Assembly (NCBI RefSeq): GCF_031450785.1
Contig: NZ_JARTWB010000001.1
Location: 496,001-560,000, forward strand
DNA from: Caballeronia sp. LZ062
GTDB taxonomy: Bacteria; Pseudomonadota; Gammaproteobacteria; Burkholderiales; Burkholderiaceae
Direction: 5' to 3'
DNA length: 64,000 bases
The notes below the pieces were generated by a model. That model saw only the letters and a program-made list of their open reading frames with translations, searched no databases and was not told where the DNA came from. The position numbers and the translations under genes are program-made. Below are positions 35,736 to 45,119 of the stretch, piece by piece (the stretch's first letter is position 1; the number at the start of each line of letters is the position of its first letter).

Positions 35736-38441
35736 ATGCCTCACATGTGCGATGTATGCGGCGCCCGGCCGGCTACCGTGCAACTCGCCGTCCTGCGTGA
35801 TGGCCGCCGCCACGTTCTCAATGTTTGCGACTTTCACTATGCACAATTGACGCGCCATCAGCGCGCGCTGTCTCCGTTCGAAGCGCTGTTCACCGGGGGC
35901 ACGCCCGCGCAGCAGGCGCCGGCGCATGGCGTTTCTCCGGAACGGGCAGCGAGCGCAGGCGCCGCCGGAATAGAACGCTATCTGAGCGATGGCGCGAAAG
36001 ATTTGCTGATGCGCGCCGCCGAGCGCGCCGTGCAGTTCGGACGCACGGAGGTCGACACCGAGCATCTCTTATACGAACTCGCGGACAATGCGGTCGTGCA
36101 GTCGATGTTGAAAAATATCGGCATTGACGCCGCCGAGGTGCGCCGGTTCATCGACGCCAACGTGCCGCGTCGCGAAGGCGTGCCGCCGCCTGCGGGCGGC
36201 GCGATCGGTGTATCGCCGCGCCTGAAGAGTGCGCTCGATCGTGCGTTCGTAGCGTCGCGTCAGTTGCGCCACAGCTACATCGGGCCTGAACATCTGCTGA
36301 TTGGATTGTCCGAAGTGCCGGACAGCTTCGCAGGACAATTGCTCGGCAAGATGAGCGTCGATGCACATGCGCTGCGGCGTCTGACCACGCAGACGGTCGG
36401 CGCGGGCGGCCCGCCGAACAGGGAGAATCCGCCTTCACGCACGCCGAATCTCGACAAGTTCAGCCGCGATCTCACCGCGCTTGCACGCGAAGGCCATCTC
36501 GATCCCGTGATCGGCAGAGCAAGCGAAATCGAAACGATGGTGGAAGTGCTCGCGCGGCGGCGCAAGAACAACCCGGTGCTGATCGGCGAGCCGGGCGTCG
36601 GCAAGACAGCCGTCGTCGAAGGGCTCGCGCAACGCATGATCGGCGGCGACGTGCCCGAGTCGGTGCGCGACAAGCGTCTTATCGAACTCAATGTCAACTC
36701 GATGGTCGCGGGCGCCAAATACCGAGGCGAATTCGAAGAGCGCGTGAAGCAGGTCATCGACGAGATCACGGCTAATCGCGAGACCCTGCTGCTTTTCGTG
36801 GACGAAGTGCATACGATCGTCGGCGCCGGACAGGGCGGCGGCGAAGGCGGACTCGATATCGCGAACGTATTCAAGCCCGCGATGGCGCGTGGCGAACTGA
36901 ATCTCATCGGCGCGACGACGCTTGCCGAGTACCAGAAGCACATCGAAAAGGATGCTGCGCTCGAACGGCGCTTTCAACCTGTATTGATTCCCGAGCCGAG
37001 CGTCGCTCAGACCATCAACATTCTTCGCGGCCTGCGCGACCGGCTCGAAGCGCATCACAAGGTCACGATTCAGGACGACGCCATTGTCGCTGCAGCGGAG
37101 TTGTCGGACCGCTATATCAGCGGGCGCTTTCTGCCGGATAAGGCGATCGACCTCGTCGATCAGGCGGCGGCCCGCGTCAATCTGTCGGCCACGTCGCGGC
37201 CTGCGGCCATTCTCGAATTCGAGTCGGAACTCGCGCAGCTGCGGCGCGAACAGGACTACGCGGCGTCTCGCAAGCAGTACGACCGGGCACATGCGCTCGA
37301 TGCCGAGATCGCCGGCAAGCAGAAAGAACTCAACGACGCGACCGACGACTGGAAAAAGCGCATCGGCACCAACACGTCGAATGTCACGGTGACGCAGATC
37401 GCTGAGATCGTCGCGACGCTCACGGGCATTCCGGTCACGCAATTAACCGAACACGAGCGCGAGCGATTGCTGAACATGGAAGCGCGCCTGCACGAGCGCG
37501 TGATCGGTCAGGAAGAAGCCGTGCGCGCGGTGAGCGATGCCGTGCGTCGCGCGCGCACAGGTCTACAGGGTCGCAACCGGCCGATTGCCGTCTTCCTCTT
37601 TCTCGGCTCCACGGGCGTCGGCAAAACCGAGCTCGCGAAGGCGCTTGCCGAAGTGGTATTCGGCGACGAAGACGCCATGCTTCGCGTCGACATGAGCGAG
37701 TACATGGAGCGTCACGCGGTCTCGCGGCTCATCGGTTCTCCGCCCGGTTACGTTGGCTATGAAGAAGGCGGCCAACTGACGGAACGCGTGCGCCGTCGCC
37801 CGTATAGCGTGATTCTGCTCGACGAGATCGAGAAAGCGCACGCCGACGTCTACAACGTACTGCTGCAGGTGTTCGACGATGGGCGCCTCACGGATGGAAA
37901 AGGCCGCGTCGTGGACTTCAGCAACACACTGATCATCGCGACGAGCAACCTCGCCTCCGACGTGATCGCAGGACAAAGGCGCGCGACGCTCGGCTTCACG
38001 AGCACGGACAGCGACGCGGATGACTCGGTAAGAAGCGGCGTGATGAACGTGCTTCGCCAGCATTTCCGGCCGGAGTTCCTGAACCGCATCGACGACATCA
38101 TTCTCTTCAAGTCGCTCGGGCGCGAGGAAATCCGGCAGATCGTGCAGCTTCAACTGGAGCACGTCAAACGCATGGCGCACAGTCAGGACATCGCGCTGGA
38201 GTTCGATGAATCGGTTGTCGAGCATCTTGGCGAAGCCGGATACCGGCCGGAATTCGGCGCGCGGGAACTACGCCGGCAGATTCGCCAGTTGATCGAGAAT
38301 GAGTTGGCGAAAGAGATGCTGAAGGGCGATATCGTCGAGGGCGCGCGCGTCCGGTGTCTGTATGACCGGGAGGCACGGCGCATCGTCTTCGATGCCGAAC
38401 GTAAGTCCGCCGGAGATCTCGGCACGCCGCCCACGCCGTGA
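35736..38441 (+). CDS. clpK: ClpK/ClpG-like AAA+ disaggregase with N-terminal zinc-binding domain
   Basis: The 901-residue Hsp100 ATPase has, in order, an N-terminal zinc ribbon-like domain (Cys5, Cys8, Cys31, His34), a double Clp-N domain (about residues 80-215), AAA-1 with Walker A GEPGVGKTAV (near 285), a short middle coiled coil (about 490-545, much shorter than in ClpB) and AAA-2 with Walker A GSTGVGKTEL (near 625). The extra Cys-rich N-terminus separates ClpK/ClpG from ClpB and ClpC. Such proteins rescue aggregated proteins and give heat tolerance in Klebsiella and Pseudomonas. A LGF tripeptide near residue 750 sits where ClpP-binding loops occur, so ClpP partnership cannot be excluded. 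ATG 35736 begins right at the Cys motif. Confidence 0.87.
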   Translation: MPHMCDVCGARPATVQLAVLRDGRRHVLNVCDFHYAQLTRHQRALSPFEALFTGGTPAQQAPAHGVSPERAASAGAAGIERYLSDGAKDLLMRAAERAVQFGRTEVDTEHLLYELADNAVVQSMLKNIGIDAAEVRRFIDANVPRREGVPPPAGGAIGVSPRLKSALDRAFVASRQLRHSYIGPEHLLIGLSEVPDSFAGQLLGKMSVDAHALRRLTTQTVGAGGPPNRENPPSRTPNLDKFSRDLTALAREGHLDPVIGRASEIETMVEVLARRRKNNPVLIGEPGVGKTAVVEGLAQRMIGGDVPESVRDKRLIELNVNSMVAGAKYRGEFEERVKQVIDEITANRETLLLFVDEVHTIVGAGQGGGEGGLDIANVFKPAMARGELNLIGATTLAEYQKHIEKDAALERRFQPVLIPEPSVAQTINILRGLRDRLEAHHKVTIQDDAIVAAAELSDRYISGRFLPDKAIDLVDQAAARVNLSATSRPAAILEFESELAQLRREQDYAASRKQYDRAHALDAEIAGKQKELNDATDDWKKRIGTNTSNVTVTQIAEIVATLTGIPVTQLTEHERERLLNMEARLHERVIGQEEAVRAVSDAVRRARTGLQGRNRPIAVFLFLGSTGVGKTELAKALAEVVFGDEDAMLRVDMSEYMERHAVSRLIGSPPGYVGYEEGGQLTERVRRRPYSVILLDEIEKAHADVYNVLLQVFDDGRLTDGKGRVVDFSNTLIIATSNLASDVIAGQRRATLGFTSTDSDADDSVRSGVMNVLRQHFRPEFLNRIDDIILFKSLGREEIRQIVQLQLEHVKRMAHSQDIALEFDESVVEHLGEAGYRPEFGARELRRQIRQLIENELAKEMLKGDIVEGARVRCLYDREARRIVFDAERKSAGDLGTPPTP

Positions 38442-38532
38442 GTGCGTTCATGTGGGCTCGCGCGGCGGTCGTCGCTGAGCGAGCCGTGCTCGATGTGGAC
38501 GATCGAGAAGCAAGTACTGGCCGCTGCTGACC

Positions 38533-39204
38533 ATGCATCGACAGCACAGCGAGACACAACATCCCGCGCGCCACCTCGCCCTATGGGTTGAGTTCGGCGT
38601 GCTCTATGCCGGTGTACCGCTCTTCATTCTCGCGACGCGACAGACCGCGATACTGCTCGCCGTGATCTGGCTCGCGCCAGTGTTGATTCACTACTTCGAA
38701 CGGCAACGCCGTCCGTCGCTATATGCCAACGACTGGGATTGGCGCGGTTTGCGCGCAGGCGCACCGGCCGTCGTGGTGCGCTTCGCGATCCTCGCATCGC
38801 TCATAGCCCTGGCCGTTCGGTACTTCATGCCGCATGAATTTATGTCATTGCCGCGGCAGCATCCGGTCACGTGGGTTCTCGTGTTACTGCTCTACCCCAT
38901 CTTGTCCGTATGGCCTCAGGAGCTAATTTTCCGGAGCTTCCTCCTGCACCGCTACCGGGCGATTCTCGGTGACAAACGAGGCTACATCGCGGCTTCCGCA
39001 TTGGCTTTCGGTTATGCGCATGTCATCTTTCTGAACTGGCTCGCGCCCGCCATGACGGCAGTCGGCGGCGCATTGTTCGCCGCCACCTATCGGCATCACC
39101 GCTCCCTTGCGCTGTCGTGCTTCGAGCACGCCTTATATGGCTGTCTCGTTTTCACAGTTGGACTGGGCCAGTACTTTTACTCCGGCGCTGCATGGTCTCA
39201 GTAG
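38533..39204 (+). CDS. CPBP family intramembrane metalloprotease
   Basis: The 223-residue membrane protein has about six helices. The CPBP (CAAX protease and bacteriocin-processing) motifs are recognisable: motif 1 QELIFRSF (usually EExxxR, here Gln-Glu), motif 2 FGYAHVIF with the metal His, and a third His in SCFEHALYG. The Q-E variant occurs in many family members. The gene starts 91 bases after the ClpK-like gene on the same strand, so the two may be co-transcribed, linking membrane protease and disaggregase. The physiological substrate is unknown. Confidence 0.83.
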   Translation: MHRQHSETQHPARHLALWVEFGVLYAGVPLFILATRQTAILLAVIWLAPVLIHYFERQRRPSLYANDWDWRGLRAGAPAVVVRFAILASLIALAVRYFMPHEFMSLPRQHPVTWVLVLLLYPILSVWPQELIFRSFLLHRYRAILGDKRGYIAASALAFGYAHVIFLNWLAPAMTAVGGALFAATYRHHRSLALSCFEHALYGCLVFTVGLGQYFYSGAAWSQ

Positions 39205-39227
39205 TTAGTACTCCGATTAGCTCGCCG

Positions 39228-40493
39228 TCACGCCGGATTCGCCGCGACGAAATTCTTGAACACGGCGTATGCCGGGTTCTTCGTCACGCCGTCGGCCTGA
39301 ATGAGACCGTAGTCCGAATCGATCACCGCGTACATCATGATGGACTGAATGTTGTACCGGTCCTTGACCGCGTAATACTCGGCCAGCGCGCGCCCGGTGT
39401 AGGCCGCCGCTTGTTGCGGTGTGTCGTTCGCACCGTTCCAGCCCCATTCCGTCAGCCAGATCGGCACGTTGAAAGAGTCCTTCAGCACTTGCAGCACATC
39501 GACGCACGCGTTGTATCGGCCGCCGCAACGAATATCGCCTGAGCTTTCGTACCAGTGGTAGGTCGTGATGTCCCAGCGCAGCGAAGCCGCGCCGCTCACG
39601 CCTTGCGCCGTGCCATCGGGCGAGATGCCGTTCCAGAGCATTTGCAGCGCGCGGTAGGCCATCGGAATACCGACGTTTACACCACACTGAATAGACGGGT
39701 CCACCGAGCGCACGCCGTCGATCATGCCGCGCAGCACGCCGCGCAACGACGGCCAGCAGGCCGGATCCCAATCTGCGGTGGAACTGCCATCGCCGCCAAT
39801 CTTCAACGGCACATCCAGTTCGTTGCCGCACTCGATATATTTGACGAGGCCCTTGAGCGGACGTGTGCAACGCACCGCCATGTCGTAACCGAGCGAGTAC
39901 GCCGCTGCTTCGCTGCTGTGCGGGTCCCACTGCGCGGAGAGCGGGTTCAACACCGGCAGTATCGACACTCCGCTATTCGCGAACGGTCCCTGCAATGCGT
40001 TGGCGAGCGTGGTCGCCATGCCGCCGCCCGCGATGTCGCAACGATAATTCGTCACGCCCAGGTCTTGCAGGATGGCAAGCTGCGCGGCGGGCGACATGGT
40101 CTGGTAGATGCCGCTGCCATACGCCATATGGCCGTTGATGCCGTAGAACAGGCCGCTCGATGCAGACGCAACCGCTTGCGTGACCGTATTGCTGGTCGAG
40201 TTCGTGACCGGGTTCGTTGCGCTCGCGTTGTTCGCATTCACGCCCGGCGCGGTGCCCGTCGACGTCGACGCGGAAGTCGGCGTGGTCGTGGTCGTGGTCG
40301 TATTCGTCGCTGCACTGGCGGTGCCGGTAGCCTGCGGTTCGCCGGCGCCGCCTCCTCCGCCGCAGCCCGCAAGCACGGCGCCGCCGGCCGAAGCGAGCAT
40401 CATCGCGAGAAAGGAGCGGCGTTTGAGGGTCCGAACCGAATCGTTCGAAACGTGGGCAGGTGCAGAGGATGAAGCGTCGTCGTGAGCTCGCAT
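39228..40493 (-). CDS. Putative clan-A glycoside hydrolase, Tat-type lipoprotein
   Basis: The 421-residue protein has a twin-arginine-like signal (LKRRSFLAMM) ending in the lipobox VLAGC, then a poly-Gly and Thr-rich linker (about residues 45-105), then a TIM-barrel-like domain starting SGLFYGINGHM. Two Glu residues sit where clan-A retaining glycosidases keep their catalytic pair: CGNELD (about residue 224) and WLTEWGW (about 348), with the HWY segment TTYHWYES between. This resembles PslG/GH39-like hydrolases that trim exopolysaccharide. A clear paralogue lies at 56338. Substrate unknown. Confidence 0.75.
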   Translation of the reverse strand: MRAHDDASSSAPAHVSNDSVRTLKRRSFLAMMLASAGGAVLAGCGGGGGAGEPQATGTASAATNTTTTTTTPTSASTSTGTAPGVNANNASATNPVTNSTSNTVTQAVASASSGLFYGINGHMAYGSGIYQTMSPAAQLAILQDLGVTNYRCDIAGGGMATTLANALQGPFANSGVSILPVLNPLSAQWDPHSSEAAAYSLGYDMAVRCTRPLKGLVKYIECGNELDVPLKIGGDGSSTADWDPACWPSLRGVLRGMIDGVRSVDPSIQCGVNVGIPMAYRALQMLWNGISPDGTAQGVSGAASLRWDITTYHWYESSGDIRCGGRYNACVDVLQVLKDSFNVPIWLTEWGWNGANDTPQQAAAYTGRALAEYYAVKDRYNIQSIMMYAVIDSDYGLIQADGVTKNPAYAVFKNFVAANPA

Positions 40494-40599
40494 GGCCGTA
40501 GAAGATGGCGTTGATGCTCGCGTTTACGGCGATGCCTGATGCCTCCTTTAGACGCCTTGCCCGATTCTCCCCATGAAAATGCGATGACGTATGACGCTT

Positions 40600-42039
40600 T
40601 TACCGACGCATCGCCGTTCGAACTGGCCCATCGTCGGTCGTCACGCTCCAGCCGCCGCCGAGCGAGCGATACATGGCCACCGCAGCAAGCGCATGCTCGC
40701 GGCGCGACTGATTGAGCGCGTCCGCATCACGCAGATACGCTTCCTGTGCATCGAGCACGTCGAGAAAGCTGGCCGCGCCGCCCTTGTAAAGCTGCGTCGA
40801 CAGCGTGAGCGATTTGTTCGAGGCGGCAAGCGCATCGGTGAGGCGGGCTGTCTGATCGGTCGTGCTCACGAGGTCGCTACGCGTGTCCTCGACATCCTTC
40901 AACGCGTGAAGCATGGTCTGTCGCAGGTTCAATTCCGACTCGCGCATCCGGCTTTCGTTTTGCTCTATGTCCGCCGTGATGCGGCCCGCGTTAAAGATGG
41001 GGCTCGTCGCGTTCAGCGCGGCGGAAAACAGATTGTCCGTCAGCGTCGGCAAGCCGAGATACGACGATGCGAGCAATCCGTCAGTCAGCCGCAACGAGAA
41101 CTTCGGATACCGCTCCGCACGCGCGACGCCCACTTCCGCCGCGCGCTGTTGAACCTGCGCGTAAGCGACGAGCACATCCGGCCGACGCAACAGCGCATCC
41201 GAAGGCAAGGTCTGCGGGGCGCCATCGGCCGGAATGGGGATCACGGGCGAGGCGCCTGCGTCGGCGAGCATCAGCTTGTCAACGGACTCCGGCGTGCGGC
41301 CCGAATAAACCGCGATCAAGCTCAACTGATGTTGAATGGTCGCATTCGTGCGCGGAATGCGCGCCTGAAGATCGCTCAACTGATTCTTTGCTCGCGCGAC
41401 ATCGAGCTGCGTCGAAAGCCCGTATTGCAGGCGCCGCTGCGTGAGCTTCAGCGCGCGCTCGCGGATGGTCAGGTTATCCTGCACGATCTTGAGTTCCGCC
41501 TGCGCCCAGCGCAAATCCACATAAGCAGATGCCGTGTCCGCCGCGAGCGCGAGGCGGACCTGATCGGCAGCGTGCTCGCGCCCGACGAGTTGCGCCTGTG
41601 ACGCTAGCAGTTCGAGGCGTTCGCCGCCGAATACATCGGGCGTCCAGCTCAATGCGAGACCGAAGCCCGCCTGACGCACGTATCCCAGCGGCGGCGGCGT
41701 GTTCTGACGCGCATCGGATGCGCCCGCGTTCGCATCGAGTTCAGGCAACAGCGCCGCGCGGCGCTGCGTCGTCAACGCCTGTGCCTGTTTCACGCGTTCG
41801 ACCGCGGCTTGCACATCGAGATTGCTGTCGAGCACGGATGCGACGAGTTCGCGCATCGTCGTATCGTTGAACTGATCCCACCACGCGACAGGATCGGCGT
41901 CGGCCTTCGGCACGTCCACGCTCCAGTTTGCGGGCGCCGTGGCAAGCACGGTGTCGGGCAAGTCAGCGTGCGTCGCGGGTTGCACAGCGCAGGCGGCGAG
42001 CGCTAGTGTACTCAGTATGCCGAAATATATAGCTCTCAT
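40600..42039 (-). CDS. NodT-family outer-membrane efflux lipoprotein
   Basis: The 479-residue TolC-like outer-membrane factor has lipobox LAAC (Cys17) and two repeats of the OEP coiled-coil domain. The N-terminal part WWDQFNDTTMRELVASVLDSNLDVQ and the segment LRRPDVLVAYAQVQQRAAEVGVARAERYPKFSL are family hallmarks. It forms the exit duct of a three-part efflux pump. ATG 42039 has GAGG five bases upstream and follows the emrB stop by seven bases, so it is the third gene of the efflux operon. Confidence 0.93.
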   Translation of the reverse strand: MRAIYFGILSTLALAACAVQPATHADLPDTVLATAPANWSVDVPKADADPVAWWDQFNDTTMRELVASVLDSNLDVQAAVERVKQAQALTTQRRAALLPELDANAGASDARQNTPPPLGYVRQAGFGLALSWTPDVFGGERLELLASQAQLVGREHAADQVRLALAADTASAYVDLRWAQAELKIVQDNLTIRERALKLTQRRLQYGLSTQLDVARAKNQLSDLQARIPRTNATIQHQLSLIAVYSGRTPESVDKLMLADAGASPVIPIPADGAPQTLPSDALLRRPDVLVAYAQVQQRAAEVGVARAERYPKFSLRLTDGLLASSYLGLPTLTDNLFSAALNATSPIFNAGRITADIEQNESRMRESELNLRQTMLHALKDVEDTRSDLVSTTDQTARLTDALAASNKSLTLSTQLYKGGAASFLDVLDAQEAYLRDADALNQSRREHALAAVAMYRSLGGGWSVTTDDGPVRTAMRR

Positions 42040-42046
42040 GATCACC

Positions 42047-43621
42047 TCAATGTGCTTCCGGCGAGGGCGGTGCGCTGCCGATGGGTTTCGCGAACAACAC
42101 GCTGACGATGCCCACTACGAAGCAGAGCGCCAGTACGTAGAAGCAATCGGCAAAGGTCAGGACGAGCGCCTGCCGCAATACAGTGGCGTGAAGGGATGCG
42201 AGTCCCGCCTGCGTCGCGTCGAGGGCATTGCCAGCAACAGCCGCGAGATGCGCGGAACTGCGCGCAAGCATGTCTTCAATGGCGGGCCTTCCGATCGTCA
42301 CGCTTTCCGAAAGCCGCAGGTAATGCAGATTGAGCCGGTCGTTGAGCATGGTCGCGCTGACCGCAATACCGATTGCGCCACCGAGATTCCGCATGAGATT
42401 GAACAAACCGCTTGCCGACTTTAGACGCGCTGGCGGCAACGAACCGAGCGCCATCGTCACGATGGGCGGCACGGCAAATTGCTGACCGATGCCTCGCAAC
42501 GCCTGTGGCAACAGGAATTGCTGCCAGCCCCACTCATTCGTCAGTGGCGTATAAAAATAGCAGCCAAGGCCGAAGCAAACGAGGCCGAACACAAGCAGCA
42601 GGCGCATATCGATGAAGCGCGACGCAAAGCCATATACGCCTATCGACGCAAGCTGAAAACATCCGACGGACAGCAACGCTATGCCGATTTGCAGTGAATC
42701 GAAGCCGCGCACCCGGCCGAGAAACACCGGCGTCAGGAACACCGACGTAAAGATGCCGATGCCGGTCACGAACGAAAGCAGACTGCCGATGCCGAAGTTT
42801 CGTACCGCCAACGCGCGTAAATCGACGATGGCTTCCTTCGCAGTCAACGCATGCACGATGAAGAGGAAACCGCAGATGGCCGAAATCCACGCGCATGCCA
42901 CGATCACGTCGTCACCGAACCAGTTCTTGCGCGGCCCTTCTTCCAGCACGTATTCCAGACAGCCGAGGAATCCCGACATCAACACGATGCCTAAGTAGTC
43001 GCCTTTTCTCAGCAACGACAGATCGGGTTTATCGATATGAACGTACTTCGGCACGAGCACGGCGACGACGAGGCCCGGTATGAGGTTCAGATAGAACAGC
43101 CAGTGCCACGACCATTGATCGGTGATCCATCCGCCGATGACGGGCCCGATAGCCGGTGCGAGCGACGCCAGCGCGCCGATGGTCGTCGAAGCGATGAGCC
43201 GCTGCTTGCCCGGAAAGAGCACGAAAGCCGTTGTGAAGACGGTCGGAATCATCGCTGCACCGAGCGCACCTTGCATTCCGCGAAAGAGGATCATCGAATT
43301 GATGTCCCATGCGAGGCCGCACAGCATGCTCGTGACGGTGAAGCCGATTGCGGAGGCGGCGAAGAGCCAGCGCGTCGAGAAGACTTTCGAGAGCCAGCCG
43401 GACATGGGAATGACGAGGATCTCCGCAATCAGATACGACGTCTGCACCCATGACAGTTCGTCCTGACTCGCGGACAACCCGCCGCCGATGTCCTTGAGCG
43501 ACGACGCGACGATTTGAATATCCAGCGTCGCCATGAAGAAACCGAGGCACATGAGCGCGAAGGCGAACACGCGCTCTTTGACAGGGGCATCGGCGGGATT
43601 GGCGAGCACGTTGCGATTCAT
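42047..43621 (-). CDS. emrB: DHA2-family (EmrB-type) multidrug MFS transporter
   Basis: The 524-residue inner-membrane protein has fourteen predicted helices, starting FALMCLGFFMATLDIQIVASSL with the DHA2 phrase, and motif C-like GALASLAPAIGPVIGGWITDQWSWHWLFYLNLIPG. It exports drugs or other hydrophobic compounds by proton antiport together with an HlyD-type adaptor and an outer-membrane factor, which are its immediate neighbours. The gene lies ten bases after the adaptor gene. Substrate specificity is unknown. Confidence 0.93.
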   Translation of the reverse strand: MNRNVLANPADAPVKERVFAFALMCLGFFMATLDIQIVASSLKDIGGGLSASQDELSWVQTSYLIAEILVIPMSGWLSKVFSTRWLFAASAIGFTVTSMLCGLAWDINSMILFRGMQGALGAAMIPTVFTTAFVLFPGKQRLIASTTIGALASLAPAIGPVIGGWITDQWSWHWLFYLNLIPGLVVAVLVPKYVHIDKPDLSLLRKGDYLGIVLMSGFLGCLEYVLEEGPRKNWFGDDVIVACAWISAICGFLFIVHALTAKEAIVDLRALAVRNFGIGSLLSFVTGIGIFTSVFLTPVFLGRVRGFDSLQIGIALLSVGCFQLASIGVYGFASRFIDMRLLLVFGLVCFGLGCYFYTPLTNEWGWQQFLLPQALRGIGQQFAVPPIVTMALGSLPPARLKSASGLFNLMRNLGGAIGIAVSATMLNDRLNLHYLRLSESVTIGRPAIEDMLARSSAHLAAVAGNALDATQAGLASLHATVLRQALVLTFADCFYVLALCFVVGIVSVLFAKPIGSAPPSPEAH

Positions 43622-43631
43622 GATGTGCGCC

Positions 43632-44720
43632 TCAACCGTTGTTCTTGCGCAGATGCACTTTCACTGTCGCGGACAGGCCTGGACGCAGCACCGATTCCGC
43701 GCCCTGCGGCACGTCGAGCCTGATACGTACCGGCACGCGTTGAACGATCTTGGTGAAGTTTCCGGTGGCATTCTCGGCGGGCAGCACGCTAAAGGTCGCA
43801 CCTGTCGCGGGCGCCAGACTCTCGACATGCCCCGTAAACGCTATGTTCGATGCATCGAGTTCGATATCGGCCTCGTCGCCCGGACGCATCTTCTTGAGCT
43901 GGTCCTCCTTGTAGTTCGCATCAACCCAAAGGCCGGTCGCGGGCACGATCGTCAACAGCGAAGTGCCGACGTTCGCCAGCACGCCGACGCGTGCCGTGCG
44001 ATTGCCGACATAACCATCCACAGGCGAGCGGATCGTCGTGTACTCGACGTTCAGTTCCGCGACGCGCCGCGCGGCTTCGGCGGTGGCGACGCGGGCTTGC
44101 GCGTCCGCGATCTGCGCTTCGATTACGGACAACTCACGCTTTGCTGCAATCAGCGACGCTGCGCTCTTGTCGCTCGACGCTTGCGCCTTGCTGTAGTCGG
44201 CGTCGGCCCTTTCGACGAGCTGATTCGACACCGCTTCGTCCTTCACAAGCTCGCGGTATCGCACACGATCTTGTCCGCTGCGCGTGAGTTCCGCGGACGA
44301 CGCACGCACTTCCGCTTGCGCCTGATTGATCACGGCCGCCTGCAACGCATCTTTCGCACGCAATTCCTCGACCGCCGCGCGCGCACTCGATACTTCCGCA
44401 TCGGCTTGCGCAAGACGCGCGTCGTAATCGCGTGAATCGAGGCGCACTAGCACTTGCCCAGCCGTCACGCGCTGGTTGTCCTGCACGAGAACGTCTGTCA
44501 CGAAGCCGTTGGCCTTCGGCGCGAGCAAGGTGACATCACCGCCGACGTAGGCATCATCGGTTGTCTGGACAAAGCGCAGCACGAGCGCCCAGTATGCCGC
44601 CGCCGCGATCAGCACGACCGCGACGAGTCCGAGCGCGAGCAACATCCAGGGTATGCGGCGCGTGCGCCGATTGAGCGACGGTGCGGCTGTCGATGGAAGG
44701 TTCGAAGTGGGCGTTGTCAT
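43632..44720 (-). CDS. emrA: HlyD/EmrA-type membrane fusion protein
   Basis: The 362-residue periplasmic adaptor has a short cytoplasmic N-terminus, one membrane helix (IPWMLLALGLVAVVLIAAAAYWAL, about residues 23-46), a lipoyl-like half motif TDDAYVGGDVTLLAPKANGFV, a long coiled-coil hairpin (about 95-205) and the second lipoyl half YTTIRSPVDGYVGNR. It bridges EmrB and the outer-membrane factor. First gene of the operon, preceded by a perfect palindrome close to the start. Confidence 0.93.
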   Translation of the reverse strand: MTTPTSNLPSTAAPSLNRRTRRIPWMLLALGLVAVVLIAAAAYWALVLRFVQTTDDAYVGGDVTLLAPKANGFVTDVLVQDNQRVTAGQVLVRLDSRDYDARLAQADAEVSSARAAVEELRAKDALQAAVINQAQAEVRASSAELTRSGQDRVRYRELVKDEAVSNQLVERADADYSKAQASSDKSAASLIAAKRELSVIEAQIADAQARVATAEAARRVAELNVEYTTIRSPVDGYVGNRTARVGVLANVGTSLLTIVPATGLWVDANYKEDQLKKMRPGDEADIELDASNIAFTGHVESLAPATGATFSVLPAENATGNFTKIVQRVPVRIRLDVPQGAESVLRPGLSATVKVHLRKNNG

Positions 44721-44731
44721 ATGGTCTTTTC

Positions 44732-44745
44732 AGTGCATATGCACT
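44732..44745. promoter_or_regulatory. 14-bp perfect palindrome, probable operator of the emr operon
   Basis: AGTGCATATGCACT lies 11 bases upstream of the emrA start. On the minus strand a possible promoter, TTGCCT with an 18-base spacer to GCATAT, places the -10 element inside the palindrome, an arrangement suited to repression by a MarR- or TetR-type dimer. No such regulator gene is adjacent. Confidence 0.6.
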
Positions 44746-45119
44746 TATGTCGGTAGTAATAGGCAACTGTTGCTGCCTCGTTAACCCGAGAGACTAGCTG
44801 TGCATACTCACCGCGTCAAGGCGCGCGGGCGGCACGAGACAAATGTCGCTACGGCAATAATCGCTAACCAAGCGCGTTACCGTTTGGCTGTCGCTGGCTT
44901 TGCATATCGCGACATCGGGCATCGCGTGAACCATGGCTCGCCGGATAGCAGCACGGAAGTCGTCCAGATCTAGCCATAAATCAAGGCGAAATCGCGACAC
45001 CGCCCGCTTCGTCGCGTGGATCACAACACTCAGCCGTGAAATTGGCTGTCGTCTCTCTTACCAACGGCGTTCAACGCTAATCTCGATACCTCACGCATTC
45101 AATCGCCTCGAGGTTCGGT
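44746..45119. other. Intergenic region between emr operon and porin
   Basis: The 374 bases hold the emr promoter at the left and, presumably, the porin promoter at the right. A 76-codon frame on the minus strand (44794-45024) has no ribosome-binding site and no recognisable motif and is not called. Confidence 0.4.

Noticed and set aside
40261..40330. Short tandem repeat seen as possible CRISPR or VNTR
   Set aside because: It encodes the Thr-rich linker of the glycosidase lipoprotein; units are codon-sized and there are no spacers.
44794..45024. 76-codon minus-strand frame upstream of emrA
   Set aside because: No ribosome-binding site, no motif, and it sits in the promoter region of the efflux operon and porin. 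A regulator remnant was considered but nothing supports it.
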